Positions 1-8,700 of a stretch of 64,000 bases of DNA are shown here, one piece after another. The position numbers were made by a program, and so were the translations under genes. Source of the stretch: Phaeodactylibacter xiamenensis (GTDB taxonomy: Bacteria; Bacteroidota; Bacteroidia; Chitinophagales; Saprospiraceae). The stretch spans positions 352,875-416,874 of the forward strand of contig NZ_JPOS01000090.1 of the NCBI RefSeq assembly GCF_000759025.1, read 5' to 3'. Position 1 is the first letter of the stretch, and the number at the start of each line of letters is the position of its first letter. The notes under the pieces were generated by a model, which saw only the letters and a program-made list of their open reading frames with translations, was not told the DNA's origin and searched no databases.

Positions 1-1230
1 CCCCAAAACAAGACATGGTTGCGCTACCTGGGGCCAGGCTTTATCGTGGCAGCGACCGGCGTGGGCGCGGGCGACCTGATTGCCGCTTCGGTGGCTGGCG
101 CCAGGTATGGCGCGGTCATCCTTTGGGCGGTGGTGCTGGGCGGGCTGCTGAAGTTTGTGCTCAACGAAGGCATTGCTCGCTGGCAACTGGCCACCGGGGA
201 GACCCTACTGGAGGGCTGGATCAAACACCTGCCTAAGTGGGTCTCCTATTATTTTCTGGCTTATCTGCTGCTGTGGTCTTTCGTGGTGGCTGGCGCTCTG
301 ATTTCCTTCTGCGGGCTTGCCGCGCAGACCCTTCTGCCTATTCATGAAAATGAAAGCACCGGCACATTGATCTGGGGCCCCCTCCAATCGGGCCTGGCTG
401 TACTTCTCGTCCTGGGCGGCAGCTATCAGCTGCTGGAGCGGTTGATGAAATTATTCATTGGGCTCATGTTTGCAGTAGTCATTAGTAGTGCCTGGGGACT
501 GGCACCGGACTGGGGAGATATCGGAATGGCTCTGCTTTACCCGCGCCTGCCCAATGATCCCAAAGCTGTGATGCTCACCCTTGGGCTGATCGGCGGCGTA
601 GGCGGCAGTGTGACGCTGCTAAGCTATGCCTACTGGATTTCCGAAAAAGGATGGAGCCAATCGGGTTTCATGAAGCACGCCCGTATTGATCTGGGGATCG
701 CCTACACGCTGAGCAGCCTGTTTGGGGTTGCGCTGGTGATTATTGCCGCAGGAGTCAGCCCGGAACAGGTCAATGGCTACGGGATGATCCTTAGCCTGGC
801 CGAGCAACTGGGCACCGTGACCGGCCCGGTAGGCCGATGGGGGTTCCTCATTGGCTTTTGGGGTGCGGTATTTTCTTCCATGCTGGGCGTATGGGATGGA
901 GTGCCTTATCTTTTTGCAGACTTCGTCCGGAATGTCCGAAAACGCCCCACTACCCAGGAGCTCCTCCGCCCTACCCTGCCCTACCGGCTGTTCCTGGGCT
1001 ACCTGGCGATCCCGCCCCTGATCATCGTTTGGTGGAGCAAACCTGCCTGGATTGGCATTCTATACGCCGTGACGGGCGCCTTTTTCATGCCCTTCCTGGC
1101 GGCCATTCTCATCTACATGAACAACCGCTCCTCCTGGCTGGGCAATGCCCGAAACGGCTGGCTGGCTAATGCCGGGCTGATCCTCAGCCTGCTGCTCTTT
1201 CTGGCTCTTTTCTTAACCAAAATCATCTGA
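1..1230 (+). CDS. Nramp-like transporter, 5' end outside window
   Basis: Integral membrane protein of the Nramp (SLC11-like) superfamily with about eleven hydrophobic segments. The reading frame is open from base 1 and the first visible residues (PQNKTWLRYLGPGF) read like the usual run-in to helix 1, so the true start is probably just outside the window; the TTG at 19 is unlikely to be the start. The helix-1 stretch reads GPGFIVAATGVGAGDL, where metal-transporting Nramps have DPGN, and the helix-6 stretch reads GGVGGSVTLLSYAYW, where they have MPH. That places it in an Nramp-related clade whose substrate is not established. It ends in TGA five bases before the next gene, suggesting co-transcription. 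Confidence 0.85.
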   Translation, partial: PQNKTWLRYLGPGFIVAATGVGAGDLIAASVAGARYGAVILWAVVLGGLLKFVLNEGIARWQLATGETLLEGWIKHLPKWVSYYFLAYLLLWSFVVAGALISFCGLAAQTLLPIHENESTGTLIWGPLQSGLAVLLVLGGSYQLLERLMKLFIGLMFAVVISSAWGLAPDWGDIGMALLYPRLPNDPKAVMLTLGLIGGVGGSVTLLSYAYWISEKGWSQSGFMKHARIDLGIAYTLSSLFGVALVIIAAGVSPEQVNGYGMILSLAEQLGTVTGPVGRWGFLIGFWGAVFSSMLGVWDGVPYLFADFVRNVRKRPTTQELLRPTLPYRLFLGYLAIPPLIIVWWSKPAWIGILYAVTGAFFMPFLAAILIYMNNRSSWLGNARNGWLANAGLILSLLLFLALFLTKII

Positions 1231-1235
1231 AAACT

Positions 1236-2420
1236 ATGCTCAATATTGACCAACTTCGGGCAGATACCCCCGGCGTGCAGCACCGTATCCACCTCAACAA
1301 CGCTGGCGCCAGCCTCATGCCGCGACCGGTCCTGGAAGCGGCACAGCAACACCTTCAACTGGAGTCTGAAATCGGTGGATATGAGGCTGCCGCCCTTGTC
1401 CGGGAGCAAAGTATCGGCTTTTACGAGTCCGTTGCCCAACTGCTGAATGCCAAACCAGACCAAATCGCCTGGTCCGGCAGCGCTACGCAGGCGTACAATA
1501 CGGCCCTATCTGCTATCCCTTTTCAGGCAGGAGACACCATTCTGACTACCGAAGACGACTATGTGTCCAATCAGATCGCCTTTCTGCAACTGGTCAAACG
1601 GCATCACCTCCAACTCATCCGCGCCCGGACCCTGCCCGAAGGCGGCGTGGATACCAGCCACCTGAAAGCGCTGATCCGGCAACATCGCCCCAGGCTCGTA
1701 GCGGTCACTCACGTGCCCACCAATTCCGGCCTGGTGCAAAACATCATGGGCATAGGCGAAGTCTGCAGGGCCAATGGTGCGTATTACCTCGTTGATGCCT
1801 GTCAGTCTGCCGGACAACTGCCATTGGATGTGCAAGCCATTGCGTGCGATTTCCTGACGGCCACCTTCCGGAAATTCCTCCGGGGCCCACGCGGTGGCGG
1901 ATTTTTGTATGTCTCAGAACGGGTGCTGGAAGCGGGGCTGGAGCCTAAATTCATGGACCTCCACAGCGCTGCCTGGACAGCTCCGGATGCTTACCGCCCA
2001 AGGGAAAGTGCTGTGCGTTTTGAAACATGGGAGCGCTCCTATGCCCTGGTGCTTGCCGCCCGGGCTGCCACCAATTACGCAATCGAACTGGGGCTGACGG
2101 CTATTGCAGAGCAGGTCAGTATGCTGGCAGCCCACCTCAGGCAAAGGCTCAGTCAGCTTGAGCATATCCGGGTGCTCGATCAGGGGCAACAGCTATGCGG
2201 CATCGTCACCCTTTCCATTGAGGGGCTGAGTGCCAGGGGGGTTATCTCTGCCCTGAACCAAAAAGGCGTCAATGCTTCTGTTTCCGGGAAAGGAGGAGCG
2301 GTTATCGACTTTGAAAAGAAAGGCGTGGACTGGGCGCTGCGATTCTCTCCCCACTATTACAACACGACTGCAGAGCTGGACCGGGCGGTGGAAGCCTTAA
2401 AGCAATTGCCTACTCAATAA
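1236..2420 (+). CDS. Class V aminotransferase (PLP-dependent, cysteine-desulfurase-like)
   Basis: 394-residue fold-type I PLP enzyme of the aminotransferase class V / NifS-like family. Visible marks are the N-terminal HLNNAGASLMP segment, the VTHVPTNSGLVQN segment, VDACQSAGQLPLDV (PLP-binding Asp), and TFRKFLRGPRGGGFLY, whose Lys is the expected Schiff-base residue. The usual desulfurase context (SufU/IscU partners) is absent, so the actual substrate is unknown; selenocysteine lyase or an amino-acid lyase are alternatives. ATG at 1236 follows the upstream stop by 5 bases and the GNAT gene follows after 10 bases, so the three probably form one operon. Confidence 0.88.
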   Translation: MLNIDQLRADTPGVQHRIHLNNAGASLMPRPVLEAAQQHLQLESEIGGYEAAALVREQSIGFYESVAQLLNAKPDQIAWSGSATQAYNTALSAIPFQAGDTILTTEDDYVSNQIAFLQLVKRHHLQLIRARTLPEGGVDTSHLKALIRQHRPRLVAVTHVPTNSGLVQNIMGIGEVCRANGAYYLVDACQSAGQLPLDVQAIACDFLTATFRKFLRGPRGGGFLYVSERVLEAGLEPKFMDLHSAAWTAPDAYRPRESAVRFETWERSYALVLAARAATNYAIELGLTAIAEQVSMLAAHLRQRLSQLEHIRVLDQGQQLCGIVTLSIEGLSARGVISALNQKGVNASVSGKGGAVIDFEKKGVDWALRFSPHYYNTTAELDRAVEALKQLPTQ

Positions 2421-2430
2421 CCTGCTGCCT

Positions 2431-2988
2431 ATGCTACCCAAAACCCTGCCCGGAGGCCCACAACTTGACCTGCTACGCCCGGAACTGCCCCACAGCGGTG
2501 CGTTGTACCAGCTAATCGACCGAAGCCGGGCTGAACTTGAACCCTGGATGGCCTGGGTAAAACAAATCCATACGGAAAAAGACGTCCACCGTTTTTTATT
2601 TGACGCCATACGTTTCAATGAAGGTCAGCAACGTTGCACTTTTTTGGTACGTGCGGAAGGACAGATAGCTGGTCTTGTCAGCCTGGTCCGCATCGAATGG
2701 GAGCACCACCGGGCTGAATTAGGCTATTGGCTCGGCAGTAGTTTTCAGGGCCGGGGACTGGCTACAAAATCCTGCCATTGCCTGATCAACTATGCCTTTG
2801 AAGAACTCTGCCTCAACCGCATTTCGCTGCGGTCAACACAAGACAATCAGCGCTCTATAGCTTTAGCCAACCGATTAGGCTTTACCGCCGAAGGCCGGCT
2901 CCGGGAAGCCCTCCTCAAAGAAGAGGCTTACCAACACCTTCAACTATTCAGTATCCTGCGCCGGGAGTGGAAAATGAAAAATTTCTAA
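2431..2988 (+). CDS. GNAT N-acetyltransferase, RimJ/RimL type
   Basis: 185-residue acetyl-CoA-dependent N-acetyltransferase. The order of motifs is that of the RimJ/RimL/SpeG branch: an N-terminal LRPELPHSGALYQLIDRSR segment, the central strand RAELGYWLGSSFQGRG with the acetyl-CoA pyrophosphate-binding loop, then NRISLRSTQDNQRSIALANRLGF, the typical C-terminal signature with a conserved Asn-Ser pair. Members acetylate ribosomal protein N-termini, antibiotics or small amines; the substrate cannot be read from sequence. It is the last gene of a tight three-gene run starting with the Nramp-like transporter. Confidence 0.87.
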   Translation: MLPKTLPGGPQLDLLRPELPHSGALYQLIDRSRAELEPWMAWVKQIHTEKDVHRFLFDAIRFNEGQQRCTFLVRAEGQIAGLVSLVRIEWEHHRAELGYWLGSSFQGRGLATKSCHCLINYAFEELCLNRISLRSTQDNQRSIALANRLGFTAEGRLREALLKEEAYQHLQLFSILRREWKMKNF

Positions 2989-3014
2989 TTTTTCCCTGAA
3001 TTGATTTGTTTGCA

Positions 3015-3045
3015 ACAAAAATTTGTTTTAACTTGCAGCCAAGTT
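3015..3045. promoter_or_regulatory. Palindromes upstream of S24 repressor (possible operator)
   Basis: Two short inverted repeats lie in the AT-rich 146-bp gap before the S24-type regulator: ACAAA-AA-TTTGT (3015-3026) and AACTTG-CAGC-CAAGTT (3030-3045). Their position about 90-120 bases upstream of an S24 repressor gene suits an autoregulatory operator, but no second copy was noticed, so this is inference only. Confidence 0.25.
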
Positions 3046-3134
3046 GATTGTTTTTGTTTATTACAACCCGCTTTTCCGCCGGGCTGCATGCATTGGTCCG
3101 TATAAAGATAAGCGCGAATTAAATCCTCAAAATT

Positions 3135-3872
3135 ATGATCCGAGAAGACAGGCGGCAATTGAATGAAAGATTTATTACGGTTTTCAATATGTTGGAAGAA
3201 CGTGGCGAGATCGTCAAAAATGACCGAAATGGCAAAGGGATGGGCGATTTTGCAGAACGCATTCTCGGCAACCGTGCCTATGGTCATATTATTCGTGCTT
3301 TCCTCAACCCGGATGACAAGCGTTGCATTGATTACCGCCACGCCCGCGCCCTGTGCCGGGAGTATGGGGTAAATGAGTCTTACATGATCGATGGAGAGGG
3401 CGAGCCTTTTGGGCTTGAAGCCCCTAAGTACGATCAGGTAATGGAGGAAGCGCCGAGGATGGCTGGTAATATTATGTTCACCACCACAGAAGCCTTCGCG
3501 GGTTCCACGGTAAGCGCAGAAAGCTTTACCAAAGAAGAAAATACCTTTTTCAGTATACCCGGGCTTTCCGGTGCCAGCCTTGTCGCTTTTCCAATCAACG
3601 GTAACAGTATGGAACCGGTCATTCTCGACGGGGACATGGTGATCTGCAGAGAGATCAGTGGGCTGCACGAGATACGTGACAACAAAATCTATGCCGTTAA
3701 GAACAATGGGCAGCTTTGGGTAAAGTACGTACAGCGTGTAACCGATAGCCGGGGCCGGGTTACGCATCTGAAGCTTATTTCCGCTAATCACCTGGAGCAT
3801 GATCCTTTCGTGGAGGACGTTGGACCATACACTCGCTTGTATGAAGTGGTCCGCCGGATTAGCGATCTTTAG
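3135..3872 (+). CDS. S24/LexA-like peptidase-domain transcriptional regulator
   Basis: 245 residues. The C-terminal half carries the S24 (LexA/CI) self-cleaving peptidase signature: INGNSMEPVILDGDMVI, with the nucleophile Ser in NSM, and the general-base Lys in QLWVKYVQR about 40 residues later. An Ala-Gly pair (TEAFAGSTV, near residue 123) lies in the linker where LexA-type cleavage occurs. The N-terminal 90 residues are helical and probably the DNA-binding part, though not a textbook XRE helix-turn-helix. Known relatives are stress-responsive or phage-type repressors. No phage genes or umuDC lie next to it, so the regulon is unknown. ATG at 3135 is the first good start; ends in TAG. Confidence 0.8.
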   Translation: MIREDRRQLNERFITVFNMLEERGEIVKNDRNGKGMGDFAERILGNRAYGHIIRAFLNPDDKRCIDYRHARALCREYGVNESYMIDGEGEPFGLEAPKYDQVMEEAPRMAGNIMFTTTEAFAGSTVSAESFTKEENTFFSIPGLSGASLVAFPINGNSMEPVILDGDMVICREISGLHEIRDNKIYAVKNNGQLWVKYVQRVTDSRGRVTHLKLISANHLEHDPFVEDVGPYTRLYEVVRRISDL

Positions 3873-4378
3873 GCCCGCACAGAGGCTTTCCCCCTGCCAA
3901 CCACCCGCACCTTGATTTTTCTGAGGTGCGTAAACAGGACAGGACGGTCTTTTCCAGGCGCGTCCGTTTGTTTAGGCAAGTCAAGATTACATAGAATTTG
4001 CTCAGCACCAACCAAGTTTGGTTCGGAACTGTGCCCCATTTGGTGGGTAGCAGAGCAATCGGTCTATGTTTATCAAGAATAATATCCTGCTGTTTTTTGA
4101 TTGGCCTCCCGGGTAATGGACCCGGGAGTTTTTTGTTTTGATTGATCACCTTCTCCTCTTCCCACATCGTTATGCCCCCCTGCACGGATAACAAGCTGGC
4201 CGCTGCGGCAAAGCACCTGCTTTTCCACTTCATAACTTCTTAGGCACCATTTGCAGTAGCTCCGAATTTTTATCCAGCCTTTACATTTTTTTACCTATTT
4301 TTGATCGTCTGGTCTAGCAATAATGAATTAAGCGAAGCCAGGTCGTCGCAGCGCCAAGCCAACTACAACAGCAATTTT
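3873..4378. other. Intergenic region between repressor and membrane-protein genes
   Basis: About 500 bases without a convincing gene. It contains one clear intrinsic terminator (4106-4134). The rest has no recognisable RNA or repeat. An in-frame TTG at 4301 could extend the next gene by 26 codons, but those codons look non-coding in style. Confidence 0.5.
4106..4134 (+). terminator. Rho-independent terminator
   Basis: Perfect 8-bp stem CTCCCGGG/CCCGGGAG (4106-4113 and 4121-4128) with a 7-base loop and a run of six T on the plus strand. It lies about 230 bases past the S24 regulator stop, so that transcript has a long 3' region. Confidence 0.8.
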
Positions 4379-4903
4379 ATGACGACAGTTGAAATCAGGC
4401 CGAGGTTCCAGCGGCAGTATCCCGCCACCGCCGAACAGGTGATACATCGCCTTAGCGAGGCTTTAAAAAACAGCGACGGCAGCATTAAGGGCTCCGTCAT
4501 GGACCACCACATTGTGCTGCGCATGCCTGTGGAGCAACAGCATTACTGGTCCCCTCAGTTAAGCCTCACGATCGAGGACAACATGGAGGGGGGGGCACTA
4601 ATCCGCGGGCTCTACGGACCACGCCCTTCTGTTTGGCTCATGTTTGTTTTTCTTTACTCTTCTCTTGGAGCAATCAGCCTCTTCATCGGGATCACCGGTT
4701 TTTCACAATTGAGCCTGGGCATGTCTGCCCCTGCACTTTGGGCTTTACCAGTAGCCGCAGGAATCGCTTTGATATTGTACCTTTTTGCGAAAGCTGGTGA
4801 GCGCCTTGGTAAAGACGAAATGCACCGGCTCCGAAACTTTATGGATGCCGCGTTGGTTCAAACAGAAGCAAAAGCCAGTATCCGTGAAGTTTCCGACGCT
4901 TAA
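4379..4903 (+). CDS. Conserved membrane protein, two TM segments
   Basis: 174 residues from the ATG at 4379. Residues 1-80 are soluble with no recognised domain; two hydrophobic helices follow (about 83-106 and 114-138), the second running into AKAGERLGKDEMHRLRNF. I do not recognise a named family. The downstream MOSC gene starts within its last 20 bases, so the two are probably co-translated. An upstream TTG (4301) would add 26 residues rich in Ser, Asn and Arg; I preferred the ATG. Confidence 0.6.
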   Translation: MTTVEIRPRFQRQYPATAEQVIHRLSEALKNSDGSIKGSVMDHHIVLRMPVEQQHYWSPQLSLTIEDNMEGGALIRGLYGPRPSVWLMFVFLYSSLGAISLFIGITGFSQLSLGMSAPALWALPVAAGIALILYLFAKAGERLGKDEMHRLRNFMDAALVQTEAKASIREVSDA

Positions 4904-5393
4904 AGACCTTCAGCAGTACGTTCCACAGACCGGTCGTTTGGACTGGATCGGCAAACGGCCCGAAAAGAAAAGCCCTTTGGTGCCTTGCCTTTCCGCCACC
5001 ATTACTCTGGATGAAGGTATTGTAGGCGACCACTACAGCCGCAAAGGTGGAAAACGGCAAGTCACTCTCATTCAGGCAGAACACCTGCATACTATCGGGG
5101 CTATTTTGAACCGGGAACCCATTGACCCCGGGCTTGCCCGCCGCAATCTCGTCGTATCCGGTATCAATCTGCTCTCCCTTATAAAACAGCAAGTGCAGAT
5201 CGGTGCTGAAGTCATCCTCGAAATTACCGGCAATTGCCACCCCTGCTCCCGGATGGAAGAAAACCTGGGCGATGGAGGCTATGCCGCCATGAGAGGGCAC
5301 GGTGGGGTGACAGCACGAGTAGTCCACGGCGGAACGATTCAACAGGGAGACCCTGTTCGTATTTTTGAACCTAAAACTCAGGCCCATGCCTAA
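4884..5393 (+). CDS. MOSC-domain protein
   Basis: 169 residues from GTG 4884 (VKFPTLKDLQQYVP), which places the family's typical start (PQxGRLDWIGKRP) near the N-terminus. An ATG at 4845 would add 13 residues. MOSC domains bind molybdenum cofactor or handle sulfur transfer; the conserved Cys is visible in GNCHPCSRMEENLG (about residue 118), and the preceding GDHYSRKGGKRQVTLIQ and RRNLVVSG segments are typical of YiiM-like proteins. This is a stand-alone MOSC protein without Mo-enzyme neighbours, so its substrate (N-hydroxylated or sulfur compound) is a guess. Its last 8 bases overlap the zinc-ribbon gene. Confidence 0.82.
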   Translation: MKFPTLKDLQQYVPQTGRLDWIGKRPEKKSPLVPCLSATITLDEGIVGDHYSRKGGKRQVTLIQAEHLHTIGAILNREPIDPGLARRNLVVSGINLLSLIKQQVQIGAEVILEITGNCHPCSRMEENLGDGGYAAMRGHGGVTARVVHGGTIQQGDPVRIFEPKTQAHA

Positions 5394-5652
5394 ATCTGTA
5401 GAAATTCTCTGCCCAAAATGTGACTGGAAACCCGATGGACGCGCCTGGTGGATGTGTACCTGCGGGCACCTCTGGAATACTTTTGAAACCGGAGGGCGCT
5501 GCCCTGCCTGCAGAAAGCAATGGGAGGAGACCCAATGCCCAAACGATGGCGGTGGTTGTGGCGCTATTAGCCCCCACCTCGACTGGTACCGCGGCCTGGA
5601 CGACTGGCTTATCGAAGAGCTGGAGCAAATCACTATTCTGTCGCCGGCCTGA
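5386..5652 (+). CDS. Small zinc-ribbon protein
   Basis: 88 residues from ATG 5386, overlapping the MOSC stop by 8 bases. Three or four metal-knuckle motifs are visible: ILCPKCDW, MCTCGHLW, RCPACRKQW and QCPNDGGGCG. Such small multi-zinc-ribbon proteins are common in Bacteroidota; the function is unknown. Overlap with MOSC suggests translational coupling. The upstream in-frame ATG at 5365 is less likely because it lies deeper inside MOSC. Confidence 0.7.
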   Translation: MPKSVEILCPKCDWKPDGRAWWMCTCGHLWNTFETGGRCPACRKQWEETQCPNDGGGCGAISPHLDWYRGLDDWLIEELEQITILSPA

Positions 5653-5672
5653 TCCCTTCAAACGTTAAGGAG

Positions 5673-5704
5673 TTTCCGCTTTCTCCTAAATAATAGTAAC
5701 TTTG
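5673..5704 (+). promoter_or_regulatory. Bacteroidota-type promoter before giant secreted protein
   Basis: A perfect TAnnTTTG -7 box (TAACTTTG, 5697-5704) lies 20 bases after TTTC (5673-5676), close to the TTTG -33 consensus of Bacteroidota. It would start transcription near 5711, about 30 bases upstream of ATG 5740. Confidence 0.45.
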
Positions 5705-5739
5705 AAGAATGTTCCATTAATCCCAAGGACATTAGAAAT

Positions 5740-8700
5740 ATGCGGCGGACCTGTTTCCTGTTTTGCTTGGCCCTGTTGAGTGGCACACCTCTTCTTTTCG
5801 CGCAGCCCTGTGGGCTTACTGACACCCTGGGTATTGCCGTCAACTCCAGCCCCACTTACACTTATGAGGTTTTCGATATTTTTAACGATGACTTAAATGC
5901 CGTCGATCAGGGCATTTGCGGTATAGACATTCGCTTTGCCCATCAGTACGTAGACAACCTTGTACTCACGCTCACCTCTCCCAACGGCCAATCTGTCACT
6001 CTGATCGGACCGGATACCGACCAGCAATTTGAATTCACCTTTGGATCGATTTGGGACATCAGCTTTGTGCCCTGTTTGGAAGTCCCTGACCCCGACCCCG
6101 GCTCCCTTTTTGGCTGGGACAACAACCAAACCGGCAATTTTTCCAATCTGAACTTTTACAATGGGTCTTATTATCCCTTCCAGGGCTGCCTGGAAGATTT
6201 CAATACGGGCCCTGCCAATGGCATCTGGACCATTAGTATTGAAAACACCCCCTCGGATTACATCGGAGAAATCACCTATTTCCAAATCCAGTTCTGTGAT
6301 GCCCGTGGCCTGGACTGTTGCTTTGCTGAAGGGGGCAACTTATTTGCAGATGACCTCCTCACCTGCGAAGGGGATACCATCCTCGATATCGACCCGCTAC
6401 TGGCATTCGATAACGGGCAAACCCCTGACACCGCAATCTATGGCTATACGTACCTCCTGGGGCAGGATGGCATCTTCATTGACACTACTGATCACCCTGA
6501 CCTGACTGGCTTTGCACCGGGCAGTTATCAAATCTGCGGGCTAAGCTATCAATTGGAAGACCTCGACAGCCTTCCTGAACCTGATGGAATGCTAACGCTC
6601 GATAGTATCCGAAACAACCTCACCGGCCTGGAGCCCCGCTTTTGCGGAGAATTGAGCGACAGCTGTGTTCAGGTCACTATTGTACCGCTTCCAACTACCG
6701 AGCTGATCGAGGATACCATCTGCCTTGGCGACAGCCTGGTAGTCGGAGATACTACACTGACCAGTACCGGCTTTTACGAAATCGAACTGCTCAGCTTTGC
6801 CGGGTGCGACAGCCTGGTACAAATAGACCTGACGGTACTCCCCCCAGTTGAGACGAATCTGACCGATACCCTTTGCCCGGGACAGTTTATTGCGATTGGG
6901 CCCAACATTTATAATACAACAGGGATCTTCCGCGATACCCTCCCCTCCACTGCCGGGTGCGACAGCATCATCATCCTTGACCTGACTGTACTGCCGCCCA
7001 ATATTGTGGACACTACAGTCACCATTTGTCAGGGGGAAGGCTTTTCGGTTGGAGACAGCCTCCTTACCGAGGCGGGAAGCTATAGCTTTTTCCTGACCTC
7101 CACTCAGAACTGCGACAGCACGCTGAATATAATAGTGGAAGTGCTGGCACCAAATGCCAGTATCGCCCCTGCCTTTGATCTGACCTGCATCACCACTGAG
7201 GTCAACCTTGACGGAACTGCCTCCACACCGTCCGAGCAACTCACTTACCAATGGTATGCAACAGACGGCACTCCTCTTAGTACGAACGCCACCCAAACCG
7301 TAAACCTGGCAGGAGATTATGTGCTGGAAGTGAGTCAAATGTCCACCGATATGACTGTTTGCACGGACTTTGACACCCTGACCGTTCAAATTGACACCAT
7401 CCCTCCCACTGCAGATGCCGGCCCCCCGGACACCCTGAACTGTACACAAGGCCAGGTCAGTCTCGGAACATTGGCAGTGCCTAATCCGGACCACACGTAC
7501 TTCTGGTTCACACCAGGTGGCAATATTACCAGCGATATTTTCCAGCCTACCGCTGTTGCCAATGAACCTGGTGATTATTTTCTAGTGGTCACCGACATAG
7601 ACAATCGCTGCAGTGACACGTCTATGACTATTGTTCTGGAAGACCAGTCCCTCCCGGTTGTGAGCCCCGGCTCCGACACGGTATTATCCTGCCTGAACCC
7701 CGAAATCCTTTTGGATGGGAGTGGCTCTTCCACCGGAGATGAATTCGCCTATGAGTGGCGGGACGCAGCCGGCAATCTTATACAAAATGGTACAACCCTT
7801 TTCCCAACAGTCAGTCAAGGCGGCACCTATCAATTGATGGTAGAGAACACCCTGACCAATTGCCGGGATTCGGCTACGGTAGAAGTGAACTACGACACCA
7901 TTGCACCACGGATCACACTCCCGCTCCCGGACACCATTACCTGTACCCAGCCTACTGTGGGTATTGCAGCAACTGTGACGGGTGCCGGGGCAGCTCCCAC
8001 ATACAACTGGACGTCGTTAGGTGGCAATATACTGACTGATCCGGCTATTCTGAATATTACTGTAGATGTAGGGGCTCTTTACTCCCTGACTGCAGAAAAC
8101 ACGCTAAATGGCTGCCGGGATACCGCTACTGTAGCGGTGCAGGAAGATGTTACTGTTACCAACGCCGTTTTGGCCACGCCCGATACGCTGGACTGTTCCC
8201 AACCGAGTATTACCCTGGATGGTACGGGTTCTTCTTCCGGGCCGGACATCCTGTACACCTGGTCCGGCAATCCTCAACCACCGGTCAGTACTAATGGCTT
8301 TAATGCAACCATAGACGCCCCCGGCACCTATCAGCTTATTGTAACCAATACCGCAAATGCCTGTGCCGATACGGCCATGGTCAATGTTGCGCTGGATACA
8401 CTCCAACCACTATCAACTGCCGGACCGGACCGCACCCTTACTTGCGACAGCACTTTGGTCACACTCGATGGCACAGGTTCGAGCACAGGCCCTCAGTACG
8501 ACTACGACTGGGTGGAAATCTTTGGTACGGGCCTGGTGGATACGAGCACGCTTCAGGCTACCGTTGCCAGCGCGGGTGTGTACATGCTGGTAGTTACCGA
8601 TACCCGGAATAGCTGCTTTGACACCTCCTTTGCTATTGTCAATATAGACACCCTATCCCCAACCGCAGCTATTGCAACGCCCCTGCGGCTCAATTGCATC

